Below are positions 46,053 to 57,529 of a stretch of 64,000 bases of DNA, piece after piece. Position 1 is the first letter of the stretch. The number at the start of each line of letters is the position of its first letter. The notes under the pieces were generated by a model. It was not told the origin of the DNA, did no database searches, and worked only from the letters and a program-made list of their open reading frames with translations. The translations under genes were made by a program, and so were the position numbers. The stretch lies in the NCBI RefSeq assembly GCF_009389715.1, contig NC_052392.1, forward strand, positions 35,761,360 through 35,825,359. The letters run 5' to 3'. Source of the DNA: Phoenix dactylifera (taxonomy: Eukaryota > Streptophyta > Magnoliopsida > Arecales > Arecaceae).

Positions 46053-47812
46053 ATGGCCTCTAACCAATCCTCATTGCCCTCCACCAACAATTCCCACTTC
46101 GATGAGCTCCGGTGGCTGGTCCACGTCCGACATGCCTTCGCACAGATGCTCGAAGAGGAAGACACGAGCGTTCCTGTCGCAATTTTCGATGTCCCCAAGT
46201 CCCTCCTCTCAACCAACCCTGAAGCTTACGTTCCCCAGCTCTTTGCCCTTGGCCCCTACCACAAGGGTCGGCCCGAGCTCTATGATATGGAGCGCTACAA
46301 GATTGCCTCTGCACAAAGAACAGCAAAAGCTTTAAGAGACCTTAGATTCGAGCTCATCGTCGATTGCTTCATTGAACTCGAACACAAGATCCGCGCCCCC
46401 TATCACAGGTATAAAAGTTCAAGCCCATCATACATAGTTGGCTTGCTTAAGCTTTGCTCCATTAAACCCTTATGATTCTGTTGCTGGCTAGAAGTAGAAC
46501 ATCTTGGTTATACTAATGAATGCTGACATTTGACAGGTACCTTGATTACAATGGAGAGACTTTAGCATGGATGATGGCCATTGACGTGTGCTTCTTGCTC
46601 GAATTCCTTCAAAACCATCATGGTGATAAAGAAGTTAAGGCTGTAGGAAACGGGTTCTCTAAAGTGAATTGGGTAAACAATGCCATAGTTAGGGACATCA
46701 TGATGCTAGAGAATCAGGTACCTCTTTTTCTTCTAGGAAAGATTTTAGAGTTCCAGTGCTCATCGACACAAGTTGCTGATGAAGTGCTATCAGAAATATT
46801 GGAGAGTTTCATGAAAGAAGTTTCACCCTTCAAGATGGTAGGTAATATAGTCGATATCACGCAACATGTGCACCTGCTGCAACTCCTCTACCACATGGTC
46901 GTTCCTAAATGTAAAGGCCAAATAGAATCAATAGAAGTAGTCATTCGAGATGATGAAAGCAAACGAAATGATCAGAAATTTGAGAATTACGGCAAAGTGA
47001 AACGAGTTTTTGTTACACTTTGGAATAACGTATCAGGTCTAAATTGTGTGCCGATCCGCTATGTTAAACAAGTCCTGACCTCAAGGCCCATAAAGCTCTT
47101 TGTGCAACTCCCATGGAAGGTCCTCAGTAAGTTGCCTGTGCTTTCAGTCTTCACTAACTTCGTCGAGCAGTTCTTCTCCTCTCAAACAAATGCGGACTCC
47201 AAAAGTGAAGAATTGAACTCAACTACCAATATTAACAAACCACCATTGATCGAGGAGATAATAATTCCTTCAGTAACCGAGCTTGTTGATGCCGGTGTAA
47301 AGTTTGCTCGGACTCATGAGGGCATAAATGGGGTTAGCTTTGACATGAAATCCGGTATATTTTATCTCCCCACTGTGACTTTGGACATTAATACAGAAGT
47401 TGTACTGAGGAACTTGGTAGCATATGAAGCTTCAGGTATATTTGGGCCACTAGTTTTTACAAGATACACCGAATTGATGAATGGAATCATAGACACCGAG
47501 GAAGACGTGAAGCTTCTGCGGCAAAGTGGGATCATCTCAAACCGTATGAAGAGCGACAAAGAGGTATCTGATATATGGAATGGCATGAGTAAATCGGTTA
47601 GGCTAACGAGGGTGCCAAAGCTAGATAGAGTTATCGAAGATGTGAATAAGTACTACAACAAGAATTGGAGAATCAAAACAAGCAAGCTTATGAAGAAATA
47701 TGTCTTTAATTCATGGAAGTTCCTCACACTTCTAGCAGCCATTCTGCTCTTGTTAATGACTGCGTTTCAGGCCTTCTGTTCAGTCTTATGCCTGCAGTCG
47801 TTGGTTTGGTAA
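46053..47812 (+). CDS. DUF247 (UPF0481) membrane protein, copy 2
   Basis: Exons 46053-46408 and 46537-47812 join in phase (AG|G) to give 543 residues; the intron is 128 bp with GT-AG ends. I chose MASNQSS (46053) over the in-frame ATG at 45993. It gives the same exon 1 length (356 bp) as the neighbouring copy and lies downstream of a TATA box. Motifs: FALGPYHKGRPELYDMERYK, YLDYNGETLAWMMAIDVCFL, RDIMMLENQVPLFLLGKILE, HLLQLLYHMVVPK, PSVTELVDAGVKFARTHEGI, FYLPTVTLDINTEVVLRNLV and YTELMNGIIDTEEDVKLLRQ, then a C-terminal membrane segment (FLTLLAAILLLLMTAFQAFC). It is clearly a tandem duplicate of the gene at 31586-38316. A polyadenylation signal lies 115 bp after the stop. It appears intact. Confidence 0.92.
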
Positions 47813-47926
47813 CCTGAAGTTTGAAGACAACTAGTTGTTCTGTTATTTAGCTTTGAATATCTAATGTTGTTATCCAACTCTTCTTGAATTCTTATTGTAA
47901 GTTTTGCAACAACAGTTGCTGGTCTG

Positions 47927-47932
47927 AATAAA
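47927..47932 (+). terminator. Polyadenylation signal of DUF247 copy 2
   Basis: AATAAA, 115 bp after the stop codon, in an AT-rich 3' region. Confidence 0.5.
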
Positions 47933-48074
47933 TTGATCACTACTTTGTCCATTGATTAATTGTCAAAATTGAAAATTATTCAGGGTTTCTCCTTCTTGCA
48001 AACTAGGTTATCAATATATAGCCTAAATAAAAAAGTCTCAAGTTTAACTTGTATTTTTAGAGTGCAAGGAAACA

Positions 48075-48180
48075 AGAGAACTAGCTTGGTTGGCACACCT
48101 CCCCTTAGAACATGAGGTGGGGGGAGGTCCTATGTTTGGAAGGTAGCATCTACAAAATATATATTTAAAAAAAAAAAAAG
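48075..48180 (+). mobile_element. Short tRNA-derived SINE-like piece
   Basis: It has an A-box-like TAGCTTGGTTGGCACACCTC, a weak B-box-like TATGTTTGGAAGG about 50 bp later, and thirteen A at the right end (48167-48179). The flanks AAGAGAAC and AAGAGTAC are similar but not identical, so a target duplication is only possible. Confidence 0.5.
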
Positions 48181-48978
48181 AGTACAGAGAGATCCATTCA
48201 TATGCGTTTGAGATATGATAGGCGGCCAAATTAATTTTTTGCATTCTTGGCTTCTCATGTTTTATGCGTAACCCTTCTGTGCCATGCAATGATTAAAGAA
48301 TATTCTTCTTTAATAACGGAAGTGCGTACAAATTTATAAAGAACACGGACAAATTTCAAGTCAAGCATGCTTTTAAATACTTAAATGTATTAACTATATC
48401 AGGCATCAACAACTGCTTGTATCTCTCTAAAGCCTGATACTCGTAAGCTTCATATTACAAGATCCAGAACCAAATATATACCTGATACAGTAGACCAGTA
48501 TAGTACATCATATTTGATGACGACCCTCGTTTACATTCAAATCCAATTATAAAATAATTATTTTTCTCATAAAGAATCATCAAATGGTCGTACAAAATAA
48601 CCTATATGTACTATAAATTAATCCATGCACATATCGTACTACTATACAGTTAAAGAGGGTCCAACAATGCCAGCGAATACAGGTCCTACTTCCAGCAGCA
48701 AAACCATCCTATTAGTTGTTGCTTGCGACAACAACTTTAATAAGAATTTTGACCTTGTGGGAGTGAGCAGTTTGGCAGACCCACACCAGTTGCTTGCAAC
48801 AAGCTCAGTACAAAAAACGAAGGAATATACTTAACTAACTTTAGAACCTTCAATAAAAATAGGAACTCATTAATATATAAAAGCGTGGGTCCTTCCTCCC
48901 TGTTCTTCAGTCCACTTTTTTTTTTCCATAGTTTTTGGTGATGCTACTCTAGAGTAAAAAATAAAAATGTATTGTCTT
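48181..48978. other. Intergenic DNA, nothing recognised
   Basis: AT-rich, without a supported gene. The 69-codon frame at 48625-48834 has no recognisable domain. Confidence 0.4.
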
Positions 48979-50522
48979 TGTAACGGCTCGAACCTTACTC
49001 GAAAAGACTAACCAGTAAATATTATTTAGATTTCTTAACTCTATATAAATATCTAAAATCTTACCAACACATAATAGATACAGAATTATATACATGCCCT
49101 AATTTAAACCACAGCATCCTCGCTAAACACAAAAGAATTATATATATATATATATATAAACATTTCTTTTCTTTATTAAACTATTTTAAAATGTCCAATC
49201 AACTATGCAATGTTTGAGCTTTTATATGCCTAATCCAATCATAACAGGTATCATCATACAGTTTAATCATAGAACTAACATTATCAATTAATTACCCATA
49301 TTTGAATGGATTTCATTTACTATTAAATTTGAATCCATCATAATTTGTATCATTTAATGATAATGAAATTTTAAATTGATTTTAATGAATTAATATAAAG
49401 TGGAAATATTACTTACCTCGTTGATGTCAACGACTCAACAGTCTAAGCACCTCTCTGGGGCTCCTCGGGACCTAGTAATCCAAGATCACATTCATATATC
49501 AAATCAGTGGCATAGTAATATTTTAAAATTAATTTCAAAAAATTCTCAAAAATTCCAAAATTCTTTCTAAAGTTTTCAAAATCCTAAAATCTTCATTCCT
49601 ACACTAGTTATCATCATAACAAGGATTTAGCCCAGTAACCTTTCTCTGTATCCGGTCAAAGAGTGGGAGGTGAGAGTTGGCGCAATATAGACCCGTCTAG
49701 CTTAGAGAGAGTGTGAGAAGGAGGGAAAATGCCCTTTGTTTCATCAAAAAAAGAAAAAAAAAAAAAAGGGAAATGGCCTTTTTACCGTCTAACACATTTG
49801 TTACCCGGATGGAAGAGACAGAGAAGAGGGAGAGGGGGAGAGAAAGTCTTCCCTTCTCTTGTAATTTTTTTTCTTCTTTCTTTTCTCTCCTCCGTCTCTT
49901 TTCTTTCTTTCTTTGTTATTTTTTTCATCCTACCCTCTATGGAAAGACAGAGAGTGAGAGTTCGGGCGAGAGGAAAAGAAGAAGAAGAGGAGGAAGAAGA
50001 GAAGAAGGAAAGAAAGAAGAGAGGAAGAGAGTTCGAGTGAGAAAGGAAGAGAAGAAGAAGAAAAGGAAAAAGAGGAGGAGAGGAAGAAGAGAGAAAGAGA
50101 GGGAAGGAGAGGGCGTGGGAAAGAGAGGGCGCGTGGGAGAGAGCGAGAGAGTGTTCGGATGGGAGTAAGGAAGAGGGGAGGAAGAAGAAGAAGAAGAAGA
50201 AGGAGAAGAAGAAGAAGAAGGGAAGAAGGAGAGGAAGAAGAAGAAAAGAAGAGAGGGAGGGCGTGTGAATGACCGAGAGTGAGAGGGAGATGGTGAAGGT
50301 GAAGACGGCGGACGGCGGCTGCTCGGGAGGAGGAGGCGGACGGCAGACATTCCCTGTTCCTTCCCTTCCTTTATTCTTTGTTTGTTTTGTTTTTTCTTTT
50401 TTTTTCCGCTGAAGAGAAGGGCGCGTGGGCCGCGGTGCCCCTCTCCCACTCCCCATGCAAGGCACCCCTTATGGCGGGCCTTGCCGGGACTGGGCCAATG
50501 TGGCCTGGGCCTGGGTCTCACA
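48979..50522 (-). mobile_element. Probable solo LTR, gypsy-like, with CT-rich core
   Basis: Read on the minus strand it starts TGTGAGACCCAGGCCCAGGC and ends GGTTCGAGCCGTTACA. The end resembles the end of the LTR at 22944-23989 (GGTTCGAGGTGTGACA). It has TG...CA termini and is about 1.54 kb. There is no primer binding site or polypurine tract next to either end, and the flanking 5-mers differ (GTCTT and ACTCT), so a solo LTR without a preserved target duplication is the best guess. A purine-rich stretch on the plus strand (about 49940-50260, GAAGAAGAGGAGG type) gives long meaningless open frames. A (TA)n run is at 49139-49158. Confidence 0.45.
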
Positions 50523-50711
50523 ACTCTATTGATGTTTAGAAGATTGATGAGGTATTTGCTCTCTTGTTTCTTCATTCCTCTGCATTTGGTTTTGGGTTCT
50601 ACCAATGGACTCTTTGCAACAACAAAAAAATTCTATATTAAAAAACTATTGATTTCTCTTGTAGACTATGATGTTTCTTTGGATACAATGCTTATATATA
50701 GAGCAATATCA

Positions 50712-51050
50712 ATTGTGATATGTGTTAACTAACCAATTTATCCCCAAAACTTAAGCTTATAGAGAAAAGGTTAAGAATGTATATGAGGCTTAATACCTAA
50801 CCCCCATCTCCCCCCTCACATGGGCCCAGACCACACAAATAGAGGGACCACAATGACTGAAATGAGTCAAAATAATAAGTGCAAGGTCAAAATGATAACT
50901 CGGTTAATTAAATAAATAACTGATATAAAGGGATTCGAAATCATGACCTCCAGCAAACCGGAGCTCTGATACTATATTAACTAACAAATTTACCCCAAAA
51001 GGTTAAGCCTAAAGGGGAGGGCTCAACAACATGTATCAAATTTCATAGCA
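50712..51050 (-). mobile_element. TRIM-type miniature LTR element candidate
   Basis: Two direct repeats, beginning TGTTAACTAACCAATTTATC (50712) and ATTAACTAACAAATTTACCC (about 50974), flank a short core of about 150 bp. Immediately before the second repeat is GAGCTCTGATACTATA. Its complement (TATAGTATCAGAGCTC) is a one-mismatch tRNA-Met primer binding site, placed where the 5' LTR of a minus-strand element would end. No coding capacity. The size fits terminal-repeat retrotransposons in miniature. Confidence 0.55.
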
Positions 51051-52550
51051 TGGTCAAGTGGAGTAAAGCTCATGTCATTAATATTTGATCTTTATTTGGT
51101 TTTATAGGAAGATCAATATGAATCATGCACTTCCTTCTAAAAATTAGTGGAAACCATTTTTATTTTATTGAGCATGCAAGATGATAACATGAGCCAAAGA
51201 CCTATGAAAAGATGTGGCAAGAGAAAAGCCACTTCTCAATGGACCATGTGCTTTTAAATTCTCTCTTTGTTGTAGGACTTGATGTACCAATTCATTCAGT
51301 ATCTTGTATTTGAGCTGGATTCTCTCAATTAAATCACAGCTACGTAGGTATTACATGATGTTATGATCTCATTGTGATTATTCTATGGACTCAATTATCC
51401 CCTCGAAACTTCAATTACTACTTCAAATGGATGCTATGGGATTTTTTAACCTGGTGTTTTGTTTCTTATCATCTTTATCACTTGTCTCGGAAAAGATATT
51501 GACCAAAATAGTTTATTATAATCATTTTTGATTTTCGTTACTGAGTATGGAGCTTTTAGTGACTAGACTTATGTTTCATCATCACTTAAAACCTAAATTA
51601 AAATTTACAGTTAAAAAGGTAGACAGAAACTCACAATTTGTAAATATAAAGAGGAGTATATGGATAAGAAACAAGAGTATCCTACATGGCTACCGGGAAT
51701 GCTTAAAAAACCCTCAAAAAATCCTATATATACATGGAGGGCTGATCATTCACCAATTGGGAATGTGCCCTTCACTGCAAACTATGATGACTCAACTGCT
51801 GGCCTGTTTCTTTATGATTGTCTATAAGGTTCATTCATTACTATGTTATTTTTTGTGTGTGAAAATTGAAAAATAGTGTTTATACAATTAGCCTATGCAT
51901 TTGTGTGTATTTTCATTTCAGATCCTATTACATTCAACAACCAAACCCCTCTTAAAAAGTCTCAACTCCTGAAATCTAAAATGTTTGAATCATGGCTTTG
52001 AAATGAAAACCTTCAGCCTTGGCCCAAAGATAGAACCTTCATGACTAGCTCAGCTTCATTAATGCTCCTTGCCAAGCCTTTACGAACTATTGGGCTCCTG
52101 AAAGTCCAGATTGCTTCTGTCCTGGGCCAATAACTTCAATCCCACGTCCACCCAATTCAACGTTCCCCAACTCAGCCTACCCAATGCATTGGTTGGGCCA
52201 AGTGCTGCAGCCTGAATCTGCAACCTTCTCAGTAATTACTACGTAGTACATAGTCTACGTAGCAATTATTTGTGAAGCCATTGCTAGAATTCGGGTGATA
52301 CTAAATTATTTGTAATTATGTAGCAATTACCACATAGACGGCTCTGTAGCCGTTGCTTGTTCTGTACTTGGTTTATGGACTATATGCTGATGTAGCATGG
52401 CCATAGACATGCTGAAATGACCAGTGCCGAGATTAGCAGTTGCAATGCCCAATCATTTAATCTGTTTAACTTGTTTCAGCCCGTTTGTAGATCAGGTTAC
52501 ATTACTTGTTTAACAAAATGGCCGAGCTCATATTTGGATTTTTATCATAT
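51051..52550. other. Intergenic DNA, nothing recognised
   Basis: Mixed-composition sequence. There is a small palindromic stretch (ACTACGTAGTACATAGTCTA, 52237-52256). The frame at 51547-51876 has no domain I recognise. Confidence 0.35.
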
Positions 52551-52553
52551 TTA

Positions 52554-52786
52554 GGGTTTGTTTGGATTTTTCTAAAGAATTGAGCTGAAAATCTTGTAGA
52601 ATTTATGGATGAGGCCAATACAATCAGCAAAATCATATACTATAGGCTGAGCTAGGTAAAATATCCAGAATTAGCTTTGAAGTCTAACCCAATATGTAGG
52701 CTGTGATCTTGTAGGTTGTGCTGGCCCAATTTGAGAATCGTACAAAATTTTTAATCCAATTCCATAGAAAAAATCCAAACATGCCC
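52554..52786. mobile_element. Tourist (PIF/Harbinger) MITE, 233 bp
   Basis: The ends GGGTTTGTTTGGATTTTT and, inverted, GGGCATGTTTGGATTTTT differ at two positions. They are flanked by TTA on both sides (52551-52553 and 52787-52789). GGG-x-x-TGTTTGG ends with a TTA duplication are the hallmark of Tourist-like MITEs. No coding capacity. Confidence 0.8.
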
Positions 52787-52789
52787 TTA

Positions 52790-54854
52790 GTATACAGATT
52801 GGGTACTGGTTGATAGATTTTTGATCTAGTTTGTATCTGATCTAACTTATGTCTAATCTGATCTAATCCACTCTTACCAAGATAGCAAATATAATTTAGA
52901 AGATTGAGGGGTTTGGTGGAATCGTAAGGTGATAGCTGAGTAGGATGATAGCGTGTCTCAGGTTCAAAGAAGTAAAAAGAAAACCGACCTTTTCTACTAT
53001 ACATTCTCCTCACAGTGGGCCATGTACATGTCATCAGTATTATTACACACATAAGAAAGGGTCTAGCCTTCTTTTGCAAGTAGGATGCACATGAAATCTA
53101 CTATGCGGATATTGGTGGGTATGATTCCCATCCAAATAAAGTCTCATGTTATCTAAATATGTAACTTGATTAACATGTAGAGAGGATGTGGCAATATGGA
53201 AACAGGAGGAAATATGCAGAGACCATAGACCAATGAAACATGAAACATAATGAAAGCACGCAGCTCGTCATCCATGCCAATAAGTCTGTGCTATAATGTT
53301 ATAGATGAGCTTCCAAGAATTATTATTACCTTTTTGCTCTTTGCTTCAGTACTCAAATGAAATGAGTGCTGGTTCTACCATCACTTTGCTTAGAAACACC
53401 TTATTACCATGACTAGGATCCTATAATATCTGGTCCAGCTTTCACATTTATAAAATGTTCTTACAGTATGGACCACAAAAACAAATTGAGTTGATCTTGT
53501 CAAATATGAGATCACTTTATATTCAAGTGATTTGCTGTCCAACCCCTATGAAAGAAGCCAAAAAATTCAACACATGACCTCATTTGACTGCAAGTGTCAG
53601 GAACATCCGACTTTCTAACCAAGCAAAGGAAGCGTGAAGTCTAATTTCAAATCTTGTTGATTTTTGGCACGAAGGCTTGTGAACGCAAAAATATCCGGCC
53701 AAAATTTTAAAGATAAGCGCGTCTAAATAAAGACGCAACCCGAACAAAAATAAAAAAAAGCCAACCTAGCACGATCTTAAAGTCCGAATCCGACTTGTTT
53801 TTCACAAACCACCTACACTCTTCTTCACTTTGCACAGCCGGTTTATAGATTCCGAACAATTTAGTCATAAATTTCCACAAAACTTTTTTTAATTAAATTT
53901 ATTAAATTAATTTTGAATAAATATATTCACGATTGTCAAAAAAAAATAATTTCAAAAAAAATATCAATCACAACCATCAACAAAATAGTTCAGAATGATT
54001 AGCATATATATCACTATCCAATCTATATATATATATATCTCAATCATTGTGGAGTTGCTTTTATTTTTGGATAATCTTGAATCAAAAGAATGATATCTAA
54101 GTCTAAAGTTGGTGAGCCAGTTTCCACCCCACCTTTGGATATTTACACTAATTAATATAAAAACACATATAGTTGCCTGCCGTGAAGAACTAAATTTTCT
54201 TTCCAGCTGTTAAAACAAAAGGATAAAGAATTAACAATCATTCTCACAAACCTTTGCATGCGAAAAAAAAGGACAACGAGGAAAAGAACAAAAGAGGCAA
54301 AGAAAAATGCCCATCTAAAGATACGTGGAAGGATAAGATGCTAGGCATCCGAGCACTCGCCACGTACCCCGTCCTGACGACATTACGCGTGAACTCGCCA
54401 TGTGCAAGGGAGTACGTCTCACACGTATGGTGTATCGCATCAGCTTCATCGCTTTCGTGAGATCTAAAGCACACGCAAGCACGAGACCAATGCGCCTTTG
54501 CCCTCGACAGCATCCTCTGGGTGGGTCCCACGAGCCCTATACCCACCCAAGCCGCGGGCCCCACAAGGGGCCGGGGACACGCGGCTGTCGAGGTGTCCGC
54601 GTCTGGCGATACGCGTCCCTTTCGCTTCCTCTTCCTCCTTCCTCTCCTCCTGTCGGTAGGTTCGAGCTTGCTAAAACCCTCACCGGCTCACCAAAAAATA
54701 TAGTACTCCCAATATGCCCTTTATCATTTCGACCATAATACCCTTTAGTAGGGTTCAAGGTAGTGCCTGCACTCCCCCATTCTATGACATAAATAACCTT
54801 AATTTTGGACTCATGGTTTTTTTTTTTTTTAATGTAGTTATAGCTTTTAAAGCC
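52790..54854. other. Intergenic DNA with a GC-rich promoter-like block
   Basis: Mostly AT-rich, but 54300-54680 is GC-rich. It carries several ACGT cores (TACGTGG, CACGTACC, ACACGTATGG, ATACGCGT) and a telobox-like AAAACCCTCA (54674). This looks like a plant promoter, but no gene follows in either direction before repeat sequence begins. No coding region is supported. Confidence 0.35.
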
Positions 54855-54863
54855 TCACATTGT

Positions 54864-55171
54864 CAACTTCACAACAGCCGTTGATTAGATCTAGCGGAGT
54901 GTGGGTGATGTAGGCGACAGCCATCTGCTGCTTAGAAATATTTGGGCTATGGTATGTAAGAGAATGGCTATTCAGGCCAAGCATATGTATCGTGAGGCTA
55001 ATGGAGCTGCGGATTGGATAGCTTCTTATGTGGCTAACCATTTTGGGAGGCCCTATGGCTGGAGGAGGAGTACTTATCCGGAATGCTTCAAAAATTATTA
55101 TCTTTTGACTTTTTAGATGTATCCGTACCCATCATATATGATACATCTGCTTTAGTAAAAAAAAAAAGTTT
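54864..55171 (+). mobile_element. Truncated LINE 3' end with RNase H tail
   Basis: The frame around 54901-55116 ends AIQAKHMYREANGAADWIAS followed by YVANHFG, the C-terminal part of the RNase H-like domain found at the end of plant LINE ORF2. A poly(A) tail follows (55158-55168). Flanks share TCACATTGT (54855-54863 and 55172-55180), a probable 9-bp target duplication. Only about 300 bp of the element was inserted. Confidence 0.7.
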
Positions 55172-55266
55172 CACATTGTGAGAACAAAACCAAATAAAAT
55201 ACAGAATATATCAAAAAATATCATCTTGATTTTTTATAGGTCTCTCTCTCTCTCTCTCACCCCTCT

Positions 55267-55412
55267 TTTTTTTTTTATTTAAGCCTTTGTTAGAATTGGA
55301 ATGGGAGGTAGTCTGCTCAAAATCAGGACGAGGAATGATTCAAACTTAGGTCACTGCTATGAACTCTCAATAACCTACCAAGTAAACCATTTGGCACCTC
55401 CTTAAAAGCTCA
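55267..55412 (-). mobile_element. SINE-like piece, minus strand
   Basis: On the minus strand it reads TGGTTTACTTGGTAGGTTA (A-box-like) and, further on, AAGTTTGAATCATTCC (B-box-like), and ends in a poly(A) seen as ten T at 55267-55276. A CT microsatellite (55244-55258) is next to the tail. No clear target duplication. Confidence 0.5.
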
Positions 55413-56070
55413 ATCTTTGGCAAGATGCCTTGCACCTGCCAATATCTCATAAATGTTTATGTAATTTCTCTTTTACTAATAATATATAATAAAGTCATAG
55501 TTATTGTTTGTATATTTTATTGTTCGACACTTTTTATGTGTAAACATTATAATTGTCTTTTTAATTATTATTAATTACGGCAGTCATCCATATTATTATA
55601 GTGACTACTTTATCCAGCAAAAAAAATCAATCATGGTTGAGCTAGACAAAAATGATTATTATTTCTGTCATTTTACGAGAAAGACTTAGGGAGCACTAAT
55701 CCACTTCATTGAAGGAAAATCTTATCTGCTATTGATAGGAAAATAATTAATTTTGTATGGATTGATTTTTTGAGGATGCAAGTGTTAGACATTGAGTTAG
55801 AGGATTTTGTGGCTGTCGGCATAGCTGTTTAATGATCATAGTTTTAGGATATATTAAATTAGTGACACATCTTTTCAGGGGTCAAATAATGTGAAGATGA
55901 AGTTACATGGAAGATATGGGCGCGGAGATTTTTGGTTGGCTAAAATGATGGTAAAGCTAGAGCTTTCAAGGGTCACTTACTTGAAAGTTGTGGCCATGAT
56001 AGTAAATCAAATTTGAACTTCAATTATTTGAGCATCTTCCAACATTTGGATGATGCTGAAATAGTGGACA

Positions 56071-56262
56071 GCCCTTTTTGTTAGTGGTCCAATGAGCTAT
56101 ATATATTCCCTCTTCATCTTTATGACGGCTTGTATAGAGCCTTTTTTTGTTAGTGGTCTGATGAGCTATCCATGGCCCCTCTTTTCATCTTTATGAGGAC
56201 TTGTATGGTAGCCTAATGAGTTATGTATGGTTCCTCTTCATCTTTGATGATGGCTTGCATAC
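56071..56262 (+). repeat. Tandem repeat, about 68-72 bp, nearly three units
   Basis: Units start at 56071 and 56139 and, shortened, at about 56218. They share TTTTTGTTAGTGGTC, GATGAGCTAT, CCCTCTTCATCTTTATGA and GGCTTGTAT. The third unit lacks the first part. Confidence 0.75.
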
Positions 56263-56414
56263 TTTTAAATTGAATCAGGTTACACTCACAATCTAGGAAA
56301 ATTTTTCCAAGCACTTACCCCCATTCCTCCAACTTCCAACCTCGACAGGAAAAAGGGGCAAAAAATCCAAACAATCTTGAAATTTTGGCTGAGTTTAGGA
56401 GGTCCATACACTAT

Positions 56415-57175
56415 ATCAGTCGGTAGAAGCCCAAGGTTTACAAACCCTTTGCTCTTGTCTATTTCAACAGGTTATTAATAACTAACATTCTAGTTCATCT
56501 CAGATGACATGGAAGGGTGAAATTTCCTTAACTATGTTTATTAGATAACTTGACCTATCTAATAAAAATTAATAATGAATGTCAACTAAATTAGATGATG
56601 ACAGTTCCTAACCATCCACATCATCATCTCATACATAACGTATATGCTATACAGTGGTTATTATAATGCAAACTACAATAGTTTTTTATTTGTGGCCCTT
56701 AACCTCTGGCTGTGCTAAATCATGGAAGTAATATATATGACATGTCAGTTTATAAGGTGCTCTCTCAATAATTGTTATGCAAGCGGAACAATAGGTAGCA
56801 ATCATCATTAATACAATTATGTTACTTGAGACAGTGAGCTCACTATAGAAGAATTTCAATTAAAATGAGAACTCTTTTATTTGGATATGAAAATCATCTG
56901 GCTAATAAGTCCGCTTGTAAATACACTAATCAATCAGTGGTAGAAGCCCAAGGTTTACGAGCACTAAGCTATTAGCTATTTCAGTGAGTTACCAATAACC
57001 AAGATTCTAGTTCATCTTGGATGACATGGAAGTGTGAAAATTTTCTTAAATAGACTTATTGGTCCTTAATAGTTAAAATAAAAAAAATAATTAGTTGCCT
57101 TGCCCTATCTAATAAAAATTTTTATAAAAAAATCAACTAAATTAGAAGATTACAATTCACAACCATCTATATCAT
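56415..57175 (+). repeat. Pair of diverged direct repeats of about 230 bp
   Basis: The block 56420-56640 and the block 56938-57175 share TAGAAGCCCAAGGTTTAC, CTAGTTCATCTYRGATGACA, CCTATCTAATAAAAATT and TCAACTAAATTAGA in the same order. They are about 518 bp apart. The arrangement could be LTRs of a small element or a local duplication; no primer binding site was seen. Confidence 0.65.
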
Positions 57176-57199
57176 ACTCTCGATATGTCAGCTGATGTG

Positions 57200-57480
57200 G
57201 CGCAAAACAATTTCCTATGATAACGAATGAAAACCTCTGCGACTTCCTGAATAACCCCAAAGGAATGATCAAAAGTCTTTCTCCAGTTCCTGCACACAGA
57301 ATGTGGAATATATAAAGAAGACATGGAATAAATTGGAACTGAGGATAGGATTGAGTGAAGCAAGGTTGCTCTCCCCACAAAGGAGAGAGAGCCTTCTATT
57401 CCTAACTGCCTATCCTAGTCCCCACTTTATCAAGCAAATATGTGTAATCAGCTAGTCTAAGCGCAAATCCAGAAAGTGGA
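57200..57480 (-). pseudogene. LINE reverse transcriptase fragment
   Basis: The minus-strand reading gives LRLADYTYLLDKVGTRIGS, then, after a frame change, FVGRATLLHSILSSVPIYSM followed by SSLYIP. This is the conserved segment after the catalytic core of plant L1-type reverse transcriptases. It lies downstream of an RNase H piece that should follow it, so it is a separate insertion. Confidence 0.65.
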
Positions 57481-57529
57481 ACTCGAGTAGTGACATACCC
57501 CCTCCTTTAATAGTATTTGTAGAAGTTCA

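Noticed and set aside
49713-50605. Open frames of 103-227 codons at 49.7-50.6 kb
   Set aside because: They are translations of a GAA/GAG-rich tract (Lys/Glu/Arg or Ser/Leu/Pro runs) inside a probable LTR.
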